In this document: piece by piece, positions 1 through 13,900 of the stretch
Layout of the letters: each line of letters starts with the position of its first letter
How positions within the stretch are numbered: the first letter of the stretch is position 1
Source: Closterium sp. Naga37s-1
Lineage: Eukaryota > Streptophyta > Zygnematophyceae > Desmidiales > Closteriaceae
DNA length: 64,000 nt
Assembly: GCA_947471745.1 (NCBI GenBank)
Contig: CANJKZ010000169.1
Span: 3,188,501 to 3,252,500, forward strand
Direction of reading: 5' to 3'
Program-made: the position numbers and the translations under genes
Notes under the pieces: model-generated
The model's database searches: none
What the model saw: only the letters and a program-made list of their open reading frames with translations
Told to the model about the DNA's origin: nothing

Positions 1-12
1 ACTGCTGCCCAT

Positions 13-1062
13 TTAACAGTCATTTTTAGCTAAAAGTTCTCCCAGGTGCTGGCCCAACCACTCGTCAAATCGCAGAGGTTGGATCCCAAGCAGCGGAAGA
101 TCAGACGTAACTTCCTTGAACCTTCCAGTTGTGTAGTATAAGCGCATCCAGTCACGGAATCCCTCAGCCTGCCACCTGGCCGAGCCGCCTACAGAGATAG
201 CTCGCTCCATTGCTCCCTCCAATCCCAGATCGACAAATGTCACCTCCTTGCCGATCTTTTCGCCTATTATTCTCACAATATCGTGCTGACTCAGCAGATC
301 TGGTCCCACAATTCGATACGCCCGGCGATCGTGTGCCACGTCATCAGCGCTCGCTAGAATCACGGCCGCCGCTTTACCAATGTCATCCAGAGCAACGGGA
401 AGCGAACAAGCACCAGGATTCCCTCCAGCGCCGTACACTTTATCCTCGTTACAAATCGTCTCTTTGCTGCGCAGAACGTTCTCCATGAAATCACCGCATT
501 CTAGCTGGGTCCAGGACAAGCGGAGGGTTTCATCTGCGTGTCGCCTCGAGCTCTGCCATTGGCGGTGGAAGATAAACCTCTCCTCTTCCTGAAACACACC
601 GCCTATGAGCACAACGCGTCGCACGCCGTGCGACTTTCCGGCCGTTAGAACCGAGTTGACGATTTCGTGACGGTTTTCTAGCTGTGGGGCGATGATCAGC
701 GCGCGATCCACGCCGGAAAACGCGGCTGCGTGTGTAAGCGGATCCGCGACGTCGAAACCGCAGACGACCTCGATATTGCCGAAATTCGACAGAAGAGAGT
801 CGTTCACATTCGCGCCGTTTCCGGTGCCTTCGGGTTGTACGAGATCATGAAGGAAATCCTCTTTTGTCTTGCTCGTCCCGCGAAACACTGCGCGAATGTG
901 GACCTTATTGCCGAACTTGGCAAGGAGGTGACGAATTGTGGCTTTACCGACTCGAGAGGACGCCGTAACCACGGCAACTACTAACTTCTGGGGAGGCTGT
1001 TCACCAGCGGTAGTCGCGGCGTCATTTCCGGCGTCAGGCGTGGTGTGCGAAGCAGCAGCCAT
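13..1062 (-). CDS. NmrA-like NAD(P)-binding Rossmann protein
   Basis: A single uninterrupted frame encodes 349 residues, from ATG at 1062-1060 to TAA at 15-13. After an Ala/Thr-rich head of about 27 residues comes a Rossmann beta strand and turn (VVTASSRVGKATIRHLL), a basic patch near FRGTSK, and the segment RHADETLRLSWTQLECGDF. That segment resembles the HWEIEEALRASGLDWTILRP region of NmrA/atypical short-chain dehydrogenase proteins. Members of this family bind NAD(P) and act as redox sensors or reductases; the substrate here cannot be told. The glycine-rich loop is not the canonical GATGxxG, so cofactor preference is uncertain. The frame stays open upstream to about 1728, but that stretch has no family similarity and is read as 5' leader. 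This is the only gene in the window without intron-borne exon copies. Family call is fairly sure; function is not. Confidence 0.85.
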   Translation of the reverse strand: MAAASHTTPDAGNDAATTAGEQPPQKLVVAVVTASSRVGKATIRHLLAKFGNKVHIRAVFRGTSKTKEDFLHDLVQPEGTGNGANVNDSLLSNFGNIEVVCGFDVADPLTHAAAFSGVDRALIIAPQLENRHEIVNSVLTAGKSHGVRRVVLIGGVFQEEERFIFHRQWQSSRRHADETLRLSWTQLECGDFMENVLRSKETICNEDKVYGAGGNPGACSLPVALDDIGKAAAVILASADDVAHDRRAYRIVGPDLLSQHDIVRIIGEKIGKEVTFVDLGLEGAMERAISVGGSARWQAEGFRDWMRLYYTTGRFKEVTSDLPLLGIQPLRFDEWLGQHLGELLAKNDC

Positions 1063-2042
1063 TGTTGTTACTCCGCAAAAACCGATGAATGACTTCGGGT
1101 AAAGGATCACTTTGAGAGCTTGACGAAAAAGGATTAATCCCGTGCGAAAACGCGTGTAACCAGATGAATGACAGATTGTGAGCTCAGGGAAACAGAACAG
1201 GGGTGATGGCCATTTCTGACCGCCAAAGAGCAGTTTCATGATGTCCGTCAACTGAATTTCGTGAGCCACGAATGGACAACGACGAGCAAAATGCTTCGTG
1301 CGAAAACAACTATTGAGCAAGTTACCACGCCCGCGATATCGAGTAATGACGAAATGCATCTCGCATGGGATGACCCTCCCCAGCCTCGTTCCCGCCAACC
1401 AGGCCGAGCGCAATTTCAAATGTTTCCCCACAAAAACCCCCTCGACGATTTTGATCACATTCCCCCTTCCCATCTCATTTGTCGCGAAAACCTTCCCCCA
1501 ACCTTCGCAACCGCCGGGGTAACACCAAAGGGGCTCTCCCCCCTCCTTTACCCAATCAAATCCGCACAGCGGTTGATAAAACCGCGAGTTTTTACAAAAA
1601 CTCGTGCAGGCTATGAACCCCGGAGCGGCGGAGGATCTCAAGACTTGATTGTATTCGTGGCGGAAAGAGATGGATGAAACGCCAGGCTGCAAGTGCTCGT
1701 GTGTTGAGCGTTTAGCGGTAGGCTTCAACTGACCGTAGCTACACCGTCCCAGAAAATAAAAGGAGATAAATCTAGGAAATTCAGTGTGGGTGTTTGGAGT
1801 TACCGTTCTACTCTATCTCCTCCGGTTTCGCTTTCACAAGTTGGGTATTCCGTGCTACAGGTTGGATTGAGACTGCATTATGCACACATTGCTACCCCAT
1901 CGTACAGTCCTTTCACCTTTCCCCCCACCCACTCCTCCCCCCAGCTCCCTCTTTGCCGCTTCCTCAACTCTCGCCTCCCGTCGCCCCCTCCCTCCCCCAC
2001 CCATTCCCCCCTCCTCCCCCTCCCCCCGCCCCCCGCGCCCAG
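1063..2042. other. Divergent intergenic region and 5' leaders
   Basis: This stretch separates the - strand NmrA-like gene from the + strand pseudouridine synthase, so it should hold both promoters. I see no clear TATA box pair. From about 1915 to 2040 the + strand is a long C/T tract ending in gcgcccag, which looks like an intron end. The first exon of the pseudouridine synthase, with its ATG, should therefore lie upstream in this stretch, but I could not identify it. Confidence 0.5.
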
Positions 2043-4966
2043 CATCTGGAGCTGTCGCTGGCGGAAGCGCAGCTCCGCCTCGCACAGGCTGAAGCGTTGC
2101 TCCGCGCGCAGGGGGTGGTTCCGCCATGGGGAGAGGGAAATGGGGAAGCGGGGGACGGGGAGGCGGAGGCCGGGGAAGCGGAGGAGAAGGTAGATAATGC
2201 GAAAAGGGAGGAGAGTGCGGGAGTTAAGTCCGGTAGGGGGAATGAGGATGCTCTCCAAGAGATTAGTGGGGAAAGGGATGAGGTACTTGCATTGACCCTG
2301 TTGACTCAAGAGGCAGCGGTTGATGATAGTGAGGATGGTGGAGGTGGGGGTGGTGGGGATTTACAGAGTGGCAGGAGGCGAGGGAAGGGAGGGAGGAAGG
2401 TTCGTGGGAAGGCGCTAGAGAACTACAGGACGCGACACGTGGCACTGCAGATCATGTACTTGGGGTCGAGGTGAGTGTCAGTGAATTCTGGTGGGATCGA
2501 CGTGAGTGTGAATCAATGGTCGAGGTGAGTGGGGAGGTGTTATGATGGGGTGGACAGTGGAGGTGAGTCTGAAGGTGTTATGATGGGGTGGAGGTGAGTC
2601 TGAAGGTGTTATGATGGGGTGGAGGTGAGTCTAAAGGTGTTATGATGGGATCGAGTTGATCTGAGTGTGGAGGGAGGGGGTATCACTCCTCCTATCCTGT
2701 TTCCCTTTATCCTACCCTCCTCTTCTCCTGCTCTCCTCCTTTACTCTCTTCACTTATGCATCATCCTCTGTCCTACTCTTGTCTTCTGCTGCCCCCTGCA
2801 GGTACCTCGGCTTTGCATCGCAAGGCATCGTGGGGCCTACTGTAGAAGTAAGGCGATGCTGCACTGCACTGCACTGCACTGCACTGCACTGCACCGCACC
2901 GCACTTCACCGCACTGCACTGCGGCCACTCACTGTCACATTAGCTGCTGTCACGTATGCATTCATTCATTGTCTCACACCCATTCACCATCACACATCAC
3001 CCACCCATGCCACGGTCTGTTCCCGCTACCTGCACTGCACTCACCGCGCCCCCCTCCTGTCTCTGCATCGTTAATCTAGGGTTAAATCAGCATCAAAGGC
3101 CCCGTTATTACAAGCACGCCAAAACGATACTTATCTCCTTTTCCGTCCCTCATGTTTCTTCTCCTTTTCCGTCCCTCATGTTTCTTCTCCTTTTCCGTCC
3201 CTCATGTTTCTTCTCCTTTTCCGTCCCTCATGTTTCTTCTCCTTTTCCGTCCCTCATGTTTCTTCTCCTTTTCCGTCCCTCATGTTTCTTCTCCTTTTCC
3301 GTCCCTCATGTTTCTTCTCCTTTTTTTTGTTTTTATTTCCCCGCCCCTCCTCTCCCCGGCCTCTCCTTTCTCCTTGCTCCCTGCCTCCCTATTTTACTCC
3401 CTTGCCACTCACTCACTTGCAAGCTAGTGTCAGCTCTGCTGAACACGCAGCTGCTGCTCCCTGCCACCCCTCCTCTGCTCCCCTTTTTTGAAATGTCTTC
3501 CGTTGCTGCGTCCCCTGCTCCCTCCATCCCCTGTCATACTGCCAGGGACGGTTAGTGTCAGCTCTGCTACACACGAAACTGCTGCTCCCTGCTGCCTCTC
3601 CTGCTTCTCCACAAGCCCGTTTTTGAGGCGCCTAAGAAAATGTCATCCCTTGCTGCCCCTTTCCTCCCTTCATCCCTGTCTTGACTCCTACTGCCAGGGC
3701 CGGTTGGTGTCAGCTCTGCTACACACGAAACTCCTGATCCCTGCCACCTCTCCTGCTTCCCCACAAGCACCCACGTCTGCCGCTGGCGAGGCGCTTCAAA
3801 TGACTTCCCCACAGCATCAACAAGCTGCTTCTCCACAAGCACCCACGCCCGCCGCTGCACCGTCTGCATCTGCTGCTGTCGTTGACAATAGCAGAGAAAA
3901 GGAGTGCGATGTGACTGTAGCGAGGGGTGTTTGCTGCACACCGCTTCAGCAGGAGGGAAGGCGTGTGACTGTATTGAATGGTGGTCGCACGCCACTTGGG
4001 CAGGGAGGAAAAGATGTGACTGTATCGAATGGTCGATTGGATGCTAAGCTGCAGCGGAAGCAGAAGAGAGCGGCGAGGCAGAGAGATGCGGCTTCCACTG
4101 AATGTGGTTATAACGAAGGTGCTTCTGCTGCTGCTTGGAGTGGAGCTGTGACCAAAGGAGGTGTGGTTATAATGAAAGACATTATGAAGGATGAATCGGC
4201 AAGATATTCCAGATGTGGAAGGACGGACCGAGGGGTGAACGCCATTGGCCAGGTGAGTGTTCAGGTTTATAATAAGGTGAATTGTCAGGTGATTTTTTCA
4301 GATTCTAGTTTCCAGACATTCACAATTCAAAGGTCTGCATTGAGAATTTCCTGAATCTTCACCCTCAACTGCTTTTTTGGACCCCAATTTGTGACTATAT
4401 CAGGTGGTTGCACTTCATCTGCGTTCCTCAGTTCGTCCACGTCAGCAACGCACAGAAATGACAGCAACTGACTTCGCAACAGCTACTGCCACCTCAGCAG
4501 ACCCAACTGCCAGCCAGATCAACCTCAGCAGTGACAGCGTTGGTGCTGGTCTGGCAGCAACTGATGTGGCAAGGGAGCCTGATGACATGGCAAAGGAGCC
4601 TCATGACGTGGCAAAGGACACTGATGACGTGGCAGGCGAGATTGACTATGTGGCATCGCTCAACAGAGCTCTTCCTGACGACATCCGTGTGCTGGCATGG
4701 GCTCCTGCCACTCCGGACTTCAGCGCCAGGTGGGTGATAATTTCCATATGAGTTGAATTCTGTGACTATCTGTGTGAGTGCCGAACAAACTTTTAGAGAA
4801 TTGAAACCCTCTCGCAGTCACGTGGCTCCTGCCCAGCTCACCCCTTCTGTTCCTTGTCTTTTTTGTTTCCTATCTTTTTTTTTCTCCCCTCAAAAGTTAT
4901 CTGATGAGGCCCTGCACGCTCTGTTTGGGCCCTTGGTTTTGGGATTCATGTTCGTGTGTGTGTGTG

Positions 4967-4997
<31 letters not shown>

Positions 4998-7900
4998 TTG
5001 CTGCCACTGCAGGTTCAGCTGTTTGGAACGAGAGTACAGATTCTACTTTGTCGACGAACCTGGCCTCGATATTCCGGTGATTCCTCTCCTCCTCTTTGCC
5101 CACGTCCGTTCACCCGTTTCCCTTCATTATTCTTTCTTCCTGTTCTGTAGCAGACTTATCTTCTCCATCTCCTCCTCTTTTCTGCTTCATCTCTTGTTTC
5201 CACGTTTGTTCACCTCTCCTTCACCTTCTCACCTTCTCACATTCTCACCTTTTCACCTTCAACACCAGGCCATGCAGCGGGCAGCAGCACTCTTCAAGGG
5301 CCGCCATGATTTCCGCAACTTCTGTCGAATGGATGCAGAGAACGTCAAGTCGTTCGAGCGAGACATGTCGCTGTGCCGCGTCGTGCCCTTTGCCACCCTG
5401 TCGTCATGTGAGTGAGTCCTGCCCGTCACGTCCACCACCGTCACATCTCATCCCATACGTTGAGGAGGCAATTTCTGCCGCATGGATGCAGCGAGCGTCA
5501 GGTCGTTCGAGCGGGACATGTCAGTCAGCGTGCCGCATCGTGCCATTCGCGACCCTGTCGTCACGTGAGTCTCTGTCCCTCTGGATTCATCTCCTTTCAT
5601 GGGCGTGCGTCTTGAGGAGGCAATTTCTGCCGCATGGATGCAGCGAGCGTCAAGTCGTTCGAGCGGGACATGTCATCTCAGTGTGCCGCATCCTGCCATT
5701 TGTCGCCCTGTTGTCACGTGAGTGAGACCTGTCCCTGAGGGGAGCCCTCGCAACTTCTCTTGAATGGATGCAGAGAATGTGAAGTCGTTTGAGAGGGACA
5801 TCTCAGAGTGCCGCGTCGTGCCCTTCGCCGCCCTGTTGTCATGTGAGTCCTGTCTCTCTGGATTCATCTCATCTCATGTGGGTCTTAAGGAGGCAACTTC
5901 TGCCGAATGGATGCAGAGAATGTGAAGTCGTTCGAGCGGGACATGTCGCTGTGCCGCATCGTGCCCTTTGCCACCCTGTCGTCATGTGAGTGAGACCTGC
6001 CCCTGAGGGGAGCCCTCGCAACTTCTGTCGAATGGATGCAGAGAACGTGAAGTCGTTTGAGCGGGACATCTCGCTGTGCCGCATCCTGCCATTCGCCACC
6101 CTGTCATCGCGTGAGTGAGACCTGCCCCTGAGGGGAGCTCTCGCAATTTCTGCCGCATGGATGCAGAGAGCGTCAAGTCGTTCGAGCGGGACATGCCAGT
6201 CAGAGTGCCGCATCGTGCCATTCGCGACCCTGTCGTCACGTGAGTCTCTGTCCCTCTGGATTCATCTCCTTTCATGGGCGTGCGTCTTGAGGAGGCAACT
6301 TCTGCCGCATGGATGCAGCGAGCGTGAAGTCGTTCGAGAGGGACATGTCAGTCAGAGTGCCGCATCGTGCCCTTTTCTGCCCCCTTTGCTGCGCTCACTT
6401 CACGTGAGTGAGTCCTGCCGGTTCAGTCCCTCTGCATCTCATCTCATCGTATTGCATGCGAGTGGCTTGTCTCGCCTCTTGAGGAGGCGATTTCTGCCGC
6501 ATGGACGCAGAATTTTGAGGCACAGCTTCTTCTGAGGGAGATGTTACTGCACCTAACAAAATGCAGGGGACGGCGTTTTTGTTGTCTCTGACTCTCTGCT
6601 CTGCCACACCTTCGATTGTCATATTTCTCCTCCCCTCTGCCACAGCTTCTTCGGAGGGAGATGTTAGCCCAAGCAGGGCTATCAGGTCAGCTGAGCGGCC
6701 GTCTGTGTGGGTGCTGCAGGTGGTGGGGACGGCATTCCTGTGGCACCAGATTCGGTGTATGATGGCCGTGCTGCTCATGGTGGGGCGCGGGCAGGAACGA
6801 CCAGAGGTGAGGGAGGGAGTGAAGGCGCATTGAGGCTTGCTGCTGGCTTGAAAGATGGTGGGTTGGGTGGGTACAGTCAAACATTGCTGCAGGTGGTGGG
6901 GACAGCGTTCCTGTGGCACCAGATTCGGTGCATGATGGCCGTGCTGCTCATGGTGGGGCGCGGGCAGGAGCGACCCGAGGTGAGGGAGGGAGCGAGTTTA
7001 GGAGTGAAAGGCGGCGGTGGGTTAAGTGGGTACAGAAAGACAGACAATGCAGGTGGTTGGGACAGCTTTCCTGTTGAACCAGAATTTTCTTTCCATCCTC
7101 AGTCACAGTACAGGTCTTCACAATTTCCGTCTTCCCAACTTTGCTGCAATACAAATGCAGGTGGTATCAGAGCTGCTGCAGGTGCACGGAGGGCCGTTCA
7201 CCAGCAAAAAAGGGTTTTTTTTTTAATTATTATTATTATTTATTTTTTTCTGCGTCATTCCTGCAGGTGGTATCAGAGCTGCTAGATGTGCACGGAGGCC
7301 CCTTCACCAGCAAGCCCCAGTATGCCCCCCCCTAGAGAATAAGCTTCTTCTTCCCCTGCATCATTCTTGCAGGTGGTATCAGAGCTGCTAGATGTGCACG
7401 GAGGCCCCTTCACCAGCAAGCCCCAGTACGCCTCCTCTAAAGTATAGGCTGTTACTTCCCCTGCGTCACTCCTGCAGGTGGTATCAGAGCTGCTAGATGT
7501 GCACGGAGGGCCCTTCACCAGCAAGCCCCAGTACGCCCCGGCTGAACCCCACGGCCTCGTGCTGCACCGCTGCTCCTTCCCTGCTTCCCTGCGCTTCCAC
7601 TGCTCTGCCAGTAAGTCAACCCTGGCCCTTTCATGCATGTGGGGACACAAACACAAAGCCATCTTTGGCCCTTCCATCCATGCACTGTCTGTCGCCCCGG
7701 CTGACCCCCACGGCCTTGTGCTGCACCGCTGCTCCTTCCCTGCTTCCCTGCGCTTTCACTGCTCTGCCAGTAAGACTCCCCTGCCACACAAGGGCCGGCA
7801 GTCCATCTCTGGCCCTTCCGCCAGCATTAAACGCAGCGTCGTTGTGACAAATGACTTCACAGCGTGGCAAACAAATGCGCGACTCTTTCGATACTTCCCC

Positions 7901-10900
7901 CCCCCCTCTCTCCATCCCCCACCCACCTGACCCTCCCTTCCCCCCCTACCTCCTCCACCTCCGTGCTCCCCCTCCCTCGGCCCCCATCTTTCTCCCCCAT
8001 TTTGCCCCCCACGAGACGCCAAGCGCCTGTTCTGCCAATCCATCCGCCAGCAGCTCAACTTAGCGCTCATCCAATGCTGAGTGCTCAGTGCCCCCACTAT
8101 CCTTCCCCCACCCATCCTCTCCTTGCCCACCTCCCTTGCCACCAGATGCCAAGCGCCTCTTCTGTCAATCTTTCCGCCAGCAGCTCATTGCAGCACTCAT
8201 CCGATGCTGCATGCCCGCACTATCCTTCCCACACCCCCCCTCCTCCACCCCCCATCGCTCCCCACCCACCAGACGCCAAGCACCTGTTCTGCCAATCTAT
8301 CCGACAGTAGCTCAATGCAGCTCTCATTTGATGCTCCGTGCTCAGTGCCCACTCTCTCCTTCCCCCACCCACGGGACCCACCTACCCCCCCCCCCCACTT
8401 CCTTACCTCCACTCCACCCTCCCCGACCTCCCTCCCCTCCAGATGCTAACCGCATGTTCTGCCAATCCATCCGGCAGCAGCTCAATGCAGCTCTCATCCC
8501 ATATGACTTTTGAGTCGACTCAAAAGGCAGCTCAATGCAGCTCTCATCCCATATTACCTTTGAGTCGACTCAAAAGGCAGCTCAATGCAGCTCTCATCCC
8601 ATATGACTTTTGAGTCGACTCAAAAGGTAGCTCAATGCAGCTCTCATCCCATATGACTTTTGAGTCGACTCAAAAGGCAGCTCAATGCAGCTCTCATCCC
8701 ATATGACTTTTGAGTCGACTCAAAAGGCAGCTCAATGCAGCTCTCATCCCATATGACTTTTGAGTCGACTCAAAAGGCAGCTCAATGCAGCTCTCATCCC
8801 ATATGACTTTTGAGTCGACTCAAAAGGCAGCTCAATGCAGCTCTCATCCCATATGACTTTTGAGTCGACTCAAAAGACAGCTCAATGCAGCTCTCATCCC
8901 ATATGACTTTTGAGTCGACTCAAAAGGCAGCTCAATGCAGCTCTCATCCCATATGACCTTTGAGTCGACTCAAAAGGCAGCTCAATGCAGCTCTCATCCC
9001 ATATGACTTTTGAGTCGACTCAAAAGGCAGCTCAATGCAGCTCTCATCCCATATGACTTTTGAGTCGACTCAAAAGGCAGCTCAATGCAGCTCTCATCCC
9101 ATATGACTTTTGAGTCGACTCAAAAGGCAGCTCAATGCAGCTCTCATCCCATATGACTTTTGAGTCGACTCAAAAGGCAGCTCAATGCAGCTCTCATCCC
9201 ATATGACTTTTGAGTCGACTCAAAAGGCAGCTCAATGCAGCTCTCATCCCATATGACTTTTGAGTCGACTCAAAAGACAGCTCAATGCAGCTCTCATCCC
9301 ATATGACTTTTGAGTCGACTCAAAAGGCAGCTCAATGCAGCTCTCATCCCATATGACTTTTGAGTCGACTCAAAAGGCAGCTCAATGCAGCTCTCATCCC
9401 ATATGACTTTTGAGTCGACTCAAAAGGCAGCTCAATGCAACTCTCATCCCATATGACTTTTGAGTCGACTCAAAAGGCAGCTCAATGCAGCTCTCATCCC
9501 ATATGACTTTTGAGTCGACTCAAAAGGCAGCTCAATGCAGCTCTCATCCCATATGACCTTTGAGTCGACTCAAAAGGCAGCTCAATGCAGCTCTCATCCC
9601 ATATGACTTTTGAGTCGACTCAAAAGGCAGCTCAATGCAGCTCTCATCCCATATGACTTTTGAGTCGACTCAAAAGGCAGCTCAATGCAGCTCTCATCCC
9701 ATATGACTTTTGAGTCGACTCAAAAGGCAGCTCAATGCAGCTCTCATCCCATATGACTTTTGAGTCGACTCAAAAGACAGCTCAATGCAGCTCTCATCCC
9801 ATATGACTTTTGAGTCGACTCAAAAGGCAGCTCAATGCAGCTCTCATCCCATATGACTTTTGAGTCGACTCAAAAGGCAGCTCAATGCAGCTCTCATCCC
9901 ATATGACTTTTGAGTCGACTCAAAAGGCAGCTCAATGCAGCTCTCATCCCATATGACTTTTGAGTCGACTCAAAAGGCAGCTCAATGCAGCTCTCATCCC
10001 ATATGACTTTTGAGTCGACTCAAAAGGCAGCTCAATGCAGCTCTCATCCCATATGACTTTTGAGTCGACTCAAAAGACAGCTCAATGCAGCTCTCATCCC
10101 ATATGACTTTTGAGTCGACTCAAAAGGCAGCTCAATGCAGCTCTCATCCCATATGACTTTTGAGTCGACTCAAAAGGCAGCTCAATGCAGCTCTCATCCC
10201 ATATGACTTTTGAGTCGACTCAAAAGGCAGCTCAATGCAGCTCTCATCCCATATGACTTTTGAGTCGACTCAAAAGACAGCTCAATGCAGCTCTCATCCC
10301 ATATGACTTTTGAGTCGACTCAAAAGGCAGCTCAATGCAGCTCTCATCCCATATGACTTTTGAGTCGACTCAAAAGGCAGCTCAATGCAGCTCTCATCCC
10401 ATATGACTTTTGAGTCGACTCAAAAGGCAGCTCAATGCAGCTCTCATCCCATATGACTTTTGAGTCGACTCAAAAGGCAGCTCAATGCAGCTCTCATCCC
10501 ATATGACTTTTGAGTCGACTCAAAAGGCAGCTCAATGCAGCTCTCATCCCATATGACTTTTGAGTCGACTCAAAAGGCAGCTCAATGCAGCTCTCATCCC
10601 ATATGACTTTTGAGTCGACTCAAAAGGCAGCTCAATGCAGCTCTCATCCCATATGACTTTTGAGTCGACTCAAAAGGCAGCTCAATGCAGCTCTCATCCC
10701 ATATGACTTTTGAGTCGACTCAAAAGGCAGCTCAATGCAGCTCTCATCCCATATGACTTTTGAGTCGACTCAAAAGGCAGCTCAATGCAGCTCTCATCCC
10801 ATATGACTTTTGAGTCGACTCAAAAGGCAGCTCAATGCAGCTCTCATCCCATATGACTTTTGAGTCGACTCAAAAGGCAGCTCAATGCAGCTCTCATCCC

Positions 10901-13900
10901 ATATGACTTTTGAGTCGACTCAAAAGGCAGCTCAATGCAGCTCTCATCCCATATGACTTTTGAGTCGACTCAAAAGGCAGCTCAATGCAGCTCTCATCCC
11001 ATATGACTTTTGAGTCGACTCAAAAGACAGCTCAATGCAGCTCTCATCCCATATGACTTTTGAGTCGACTCAAAAGGCAGCTCAATGCAGCTCTCATCCC
11101 ATATGACTTTTGAGTCGACTCAAAAGGCAGCTCAATGCAGCTCTCATCCCATATGACTTTTGAGTCGACTCAAAAGGCAGCTCAATGCAGCTCTCATCCC
11201 ATATGACTTTTGAGTCGACTCAAAAGGCAGCTCAATGCAGCTCTCATCCCATATGACTTTTGAGTCGACTCAAAAGGCAGCTCAATGCAGCTCTCATCCC
11301 ATATGACTTTTGAGTCGACTCAAAAGACAGCTCAATGCAGCTCTCATCCCATATGACTTTTGAGTCGACTCAAAAGGCAGCTCAATGCAGCTCTCATCCC
11401 ATATGACTTTTGAGTCGACTCAAAAGGCAGCTCAATGCAGCTCTCATCCCATATGACTTTTGAGTCGACTCAAAAGGCAGCTCAATGCAGCTCTCATCCC
11501 ATATGACTTTTGAGTCGACTCAAAAGGCAGCTCAATGCAGCTCTCATCCCATATGACTTTTGAGTCGACTCAAAAGGCAGCTCAATGCAGCTCTCATCCC
11601 ATATGACTTTTGAGTCGACTCAAAAGGCAGCTCAATGCAGCTCTCATCCCATATGACTTTTGAGTCGACTCAAAAGGCAGCTCAATGCAGCTCTCATCCC
11701 ATATGACTTTTGAGTCGACTCAAAAGGCAGCTCAATGCAGCTCTCATCCCATATGACTTTTGAGTCGACTCAAAAGGCAGCTCAATGCAGCTCTCATCCC
11801 ATATGACTTTTGAGTCGACTCAAAAGGCAGCTCAATGCAGCTCTCATCCCATATGACTTTTGAGTCGACTCAAAAGGCAGCTCAATGCAGCTCTCATCCC
11901 ATATGACTTTTGAGTCGACTCAAAAGACAGCTCAATGCAGCTCTCATCCCATATGACTTTTGAGTCGACTCAAAAGGCAGCTCAATGCAGCTCTCATCCC
12001 ATATGACTTTTGAGTCGACTCAAAAGGCAGCTCAATGCAGCTCTCATCCCATATGACTTTTGAGTCGACTCAAAAGGCAGCTCAATGCAGCTCTCATCCC
12101 ATATGACTTTTGAGTCGACTCAAAAGGCAGCTCAATGCAGCTCTCATCCCATATGACTTTTGAGTCGACTCAAAAGGCAGCTCAATGCAGCTCTCATCCC
12201 ATATGACTTTTGAGTCGACTCAAAAGGCAGCTCAATGCAGCTCTCATCCCATATGACTTTTGAGTCGACTCAAAAGGCAGCTCAATGCAGCTCTCATCCC
12301 ATATGACTTTTGAGTCGACTCAAAAGGCAGCTCAATGCAGCTCTCATCCCATATGACTTTTGAGTCGACTCAAAAGGCAGCTCAATGCAGCTCTCATCCC
12401 ATATGACTTTTGAGTCGACTCAAAAGGCAGCTCAATGCAGCTCTCATCCCATATGACTTTTGAGTCGACTCAAAAGGCAGCTCAATGCAGCTCTCATCCC
12501 ATATGACTTTTGAGTCGACTCAAAAGGCAGCTCAATGCAGCTCTCATCCCATATGACTTTTGAGTCGACTCAAAAGGCAGCTCAATGCAGCTCTCATCCC
12601 ATATGACTTTTGAGTCGACTCAAAAGGCAGCTCAATGCAGCTCTCATCCCATATGACTTTTGAGTCGACTCAAAAGACAGCTCAATGCAGCTCTCATCCC
12701 ATATGACTTTTGAGTCGACTCAAAAGGCAGCTCAATGCAGCTCTCATCCCATATGACTTTTGAGTCGACTCAAAAGGCAGCTCAATGCAGCTCTCATCCC
12801 ATATGACTTTTGAGTCGACTCAAAAGGCAGCTCAATGCAACTCTCATCCCATATGACTTTTGAGTCGACTCAAAAGGCAGCTCAATGCAGCTCTCATCCC
12901 ATATGACTTTTGAGTCGACTCAAAAGGCAGCTCAATGCAGCTCTCATCCCATATGACCTTTGAGTCGACTCAAAAGGCAGCTCAATGCAGCTCTCATCCC
13001 ATATGACTTTTGAGTCGACTCAAAAGGCAGCTCAATGCAGCTCTCATCCCATATGACTTTTGAGTCGACTCAAAAGGCAGCTCAATGCAGCTCTCATCCC
13101 ATATGACTTTTGAGTCGACTCAAAAGGCAGCTCAATGCAGCTCTCATCCCATATGACTTTTGAGTCGACTCAAAAGGCAGCTCAATGCAGCTCTCATCCC
13201 ATATGACTTTTGAGTCGACTCAAAAGGCAGCTCAATGCAGCTCTCATCCCATATGACTTTTGAGTCGACTCAAAAGGCAGCTGAATGCAGCTCTCATCCC
13301 ATATGACTTTTGAGTCGACTCAAAAGGCAGCTCAATGCAGCTCTCATCCCATATGACTTTTGAGTCGACTCAAAAGGCAGCTCAATGCAGCTCTCATCCC
13401 ATATGACTTTTGAGTCGACTCAAAAGGCAGCTCAATGCAGCTCTCATCCCATATGACTTTTGAGTCGACTCAAAAGGCAGCTCAATGCAGCTCTCATCCC
13501 ATATGACTTTTGAGTCGACTCAAAAGGCAGCTCAATGCAGCTCTCATCCCATATGACTTTTGAGTCGACTCAAAAGGCAGCTCAATGCAGCTCTCATCCC
13601 ATATGACTTTTGAGTCGACTCAAAAGGCAGCTCAATGCAGCTCTCATCCCATATGACTTTTGAGTCGACTCAAAAGGCAGCTCAATGCAGCTCTCATCCC
13701 ATATGACTTTTGAGTCGACTCAAAAGACAGCTCAATGCAGCTCTCATCCCATATGACTTTTGAGTCGACTCAAAAGGCAGCTCAATGCAGCTCTCATCCC
13801 ATATGACTTTTGAGTCGACTCAAAAGGCAGCTCAATGCAGCTCTCATCCCATATGACTTTTGAGTCGACTCAAAAGGCAGCTCAATGCAGCTCTCATCCC

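Noticed and set aside
1063-1728. N-terminal extension of the NmrA-like protein
   Set aside because: The frame is open but has no ATG at its far end and no family similarity; the ATG at 1062 gives a normal-length protein.
1794-2042. Coding start of the pseudouridine synthase at 1794
   Set aside because: That frame opens with TTG and contains no ATG; the sequence is a pyrimidine tract ending in an AG acceptor.
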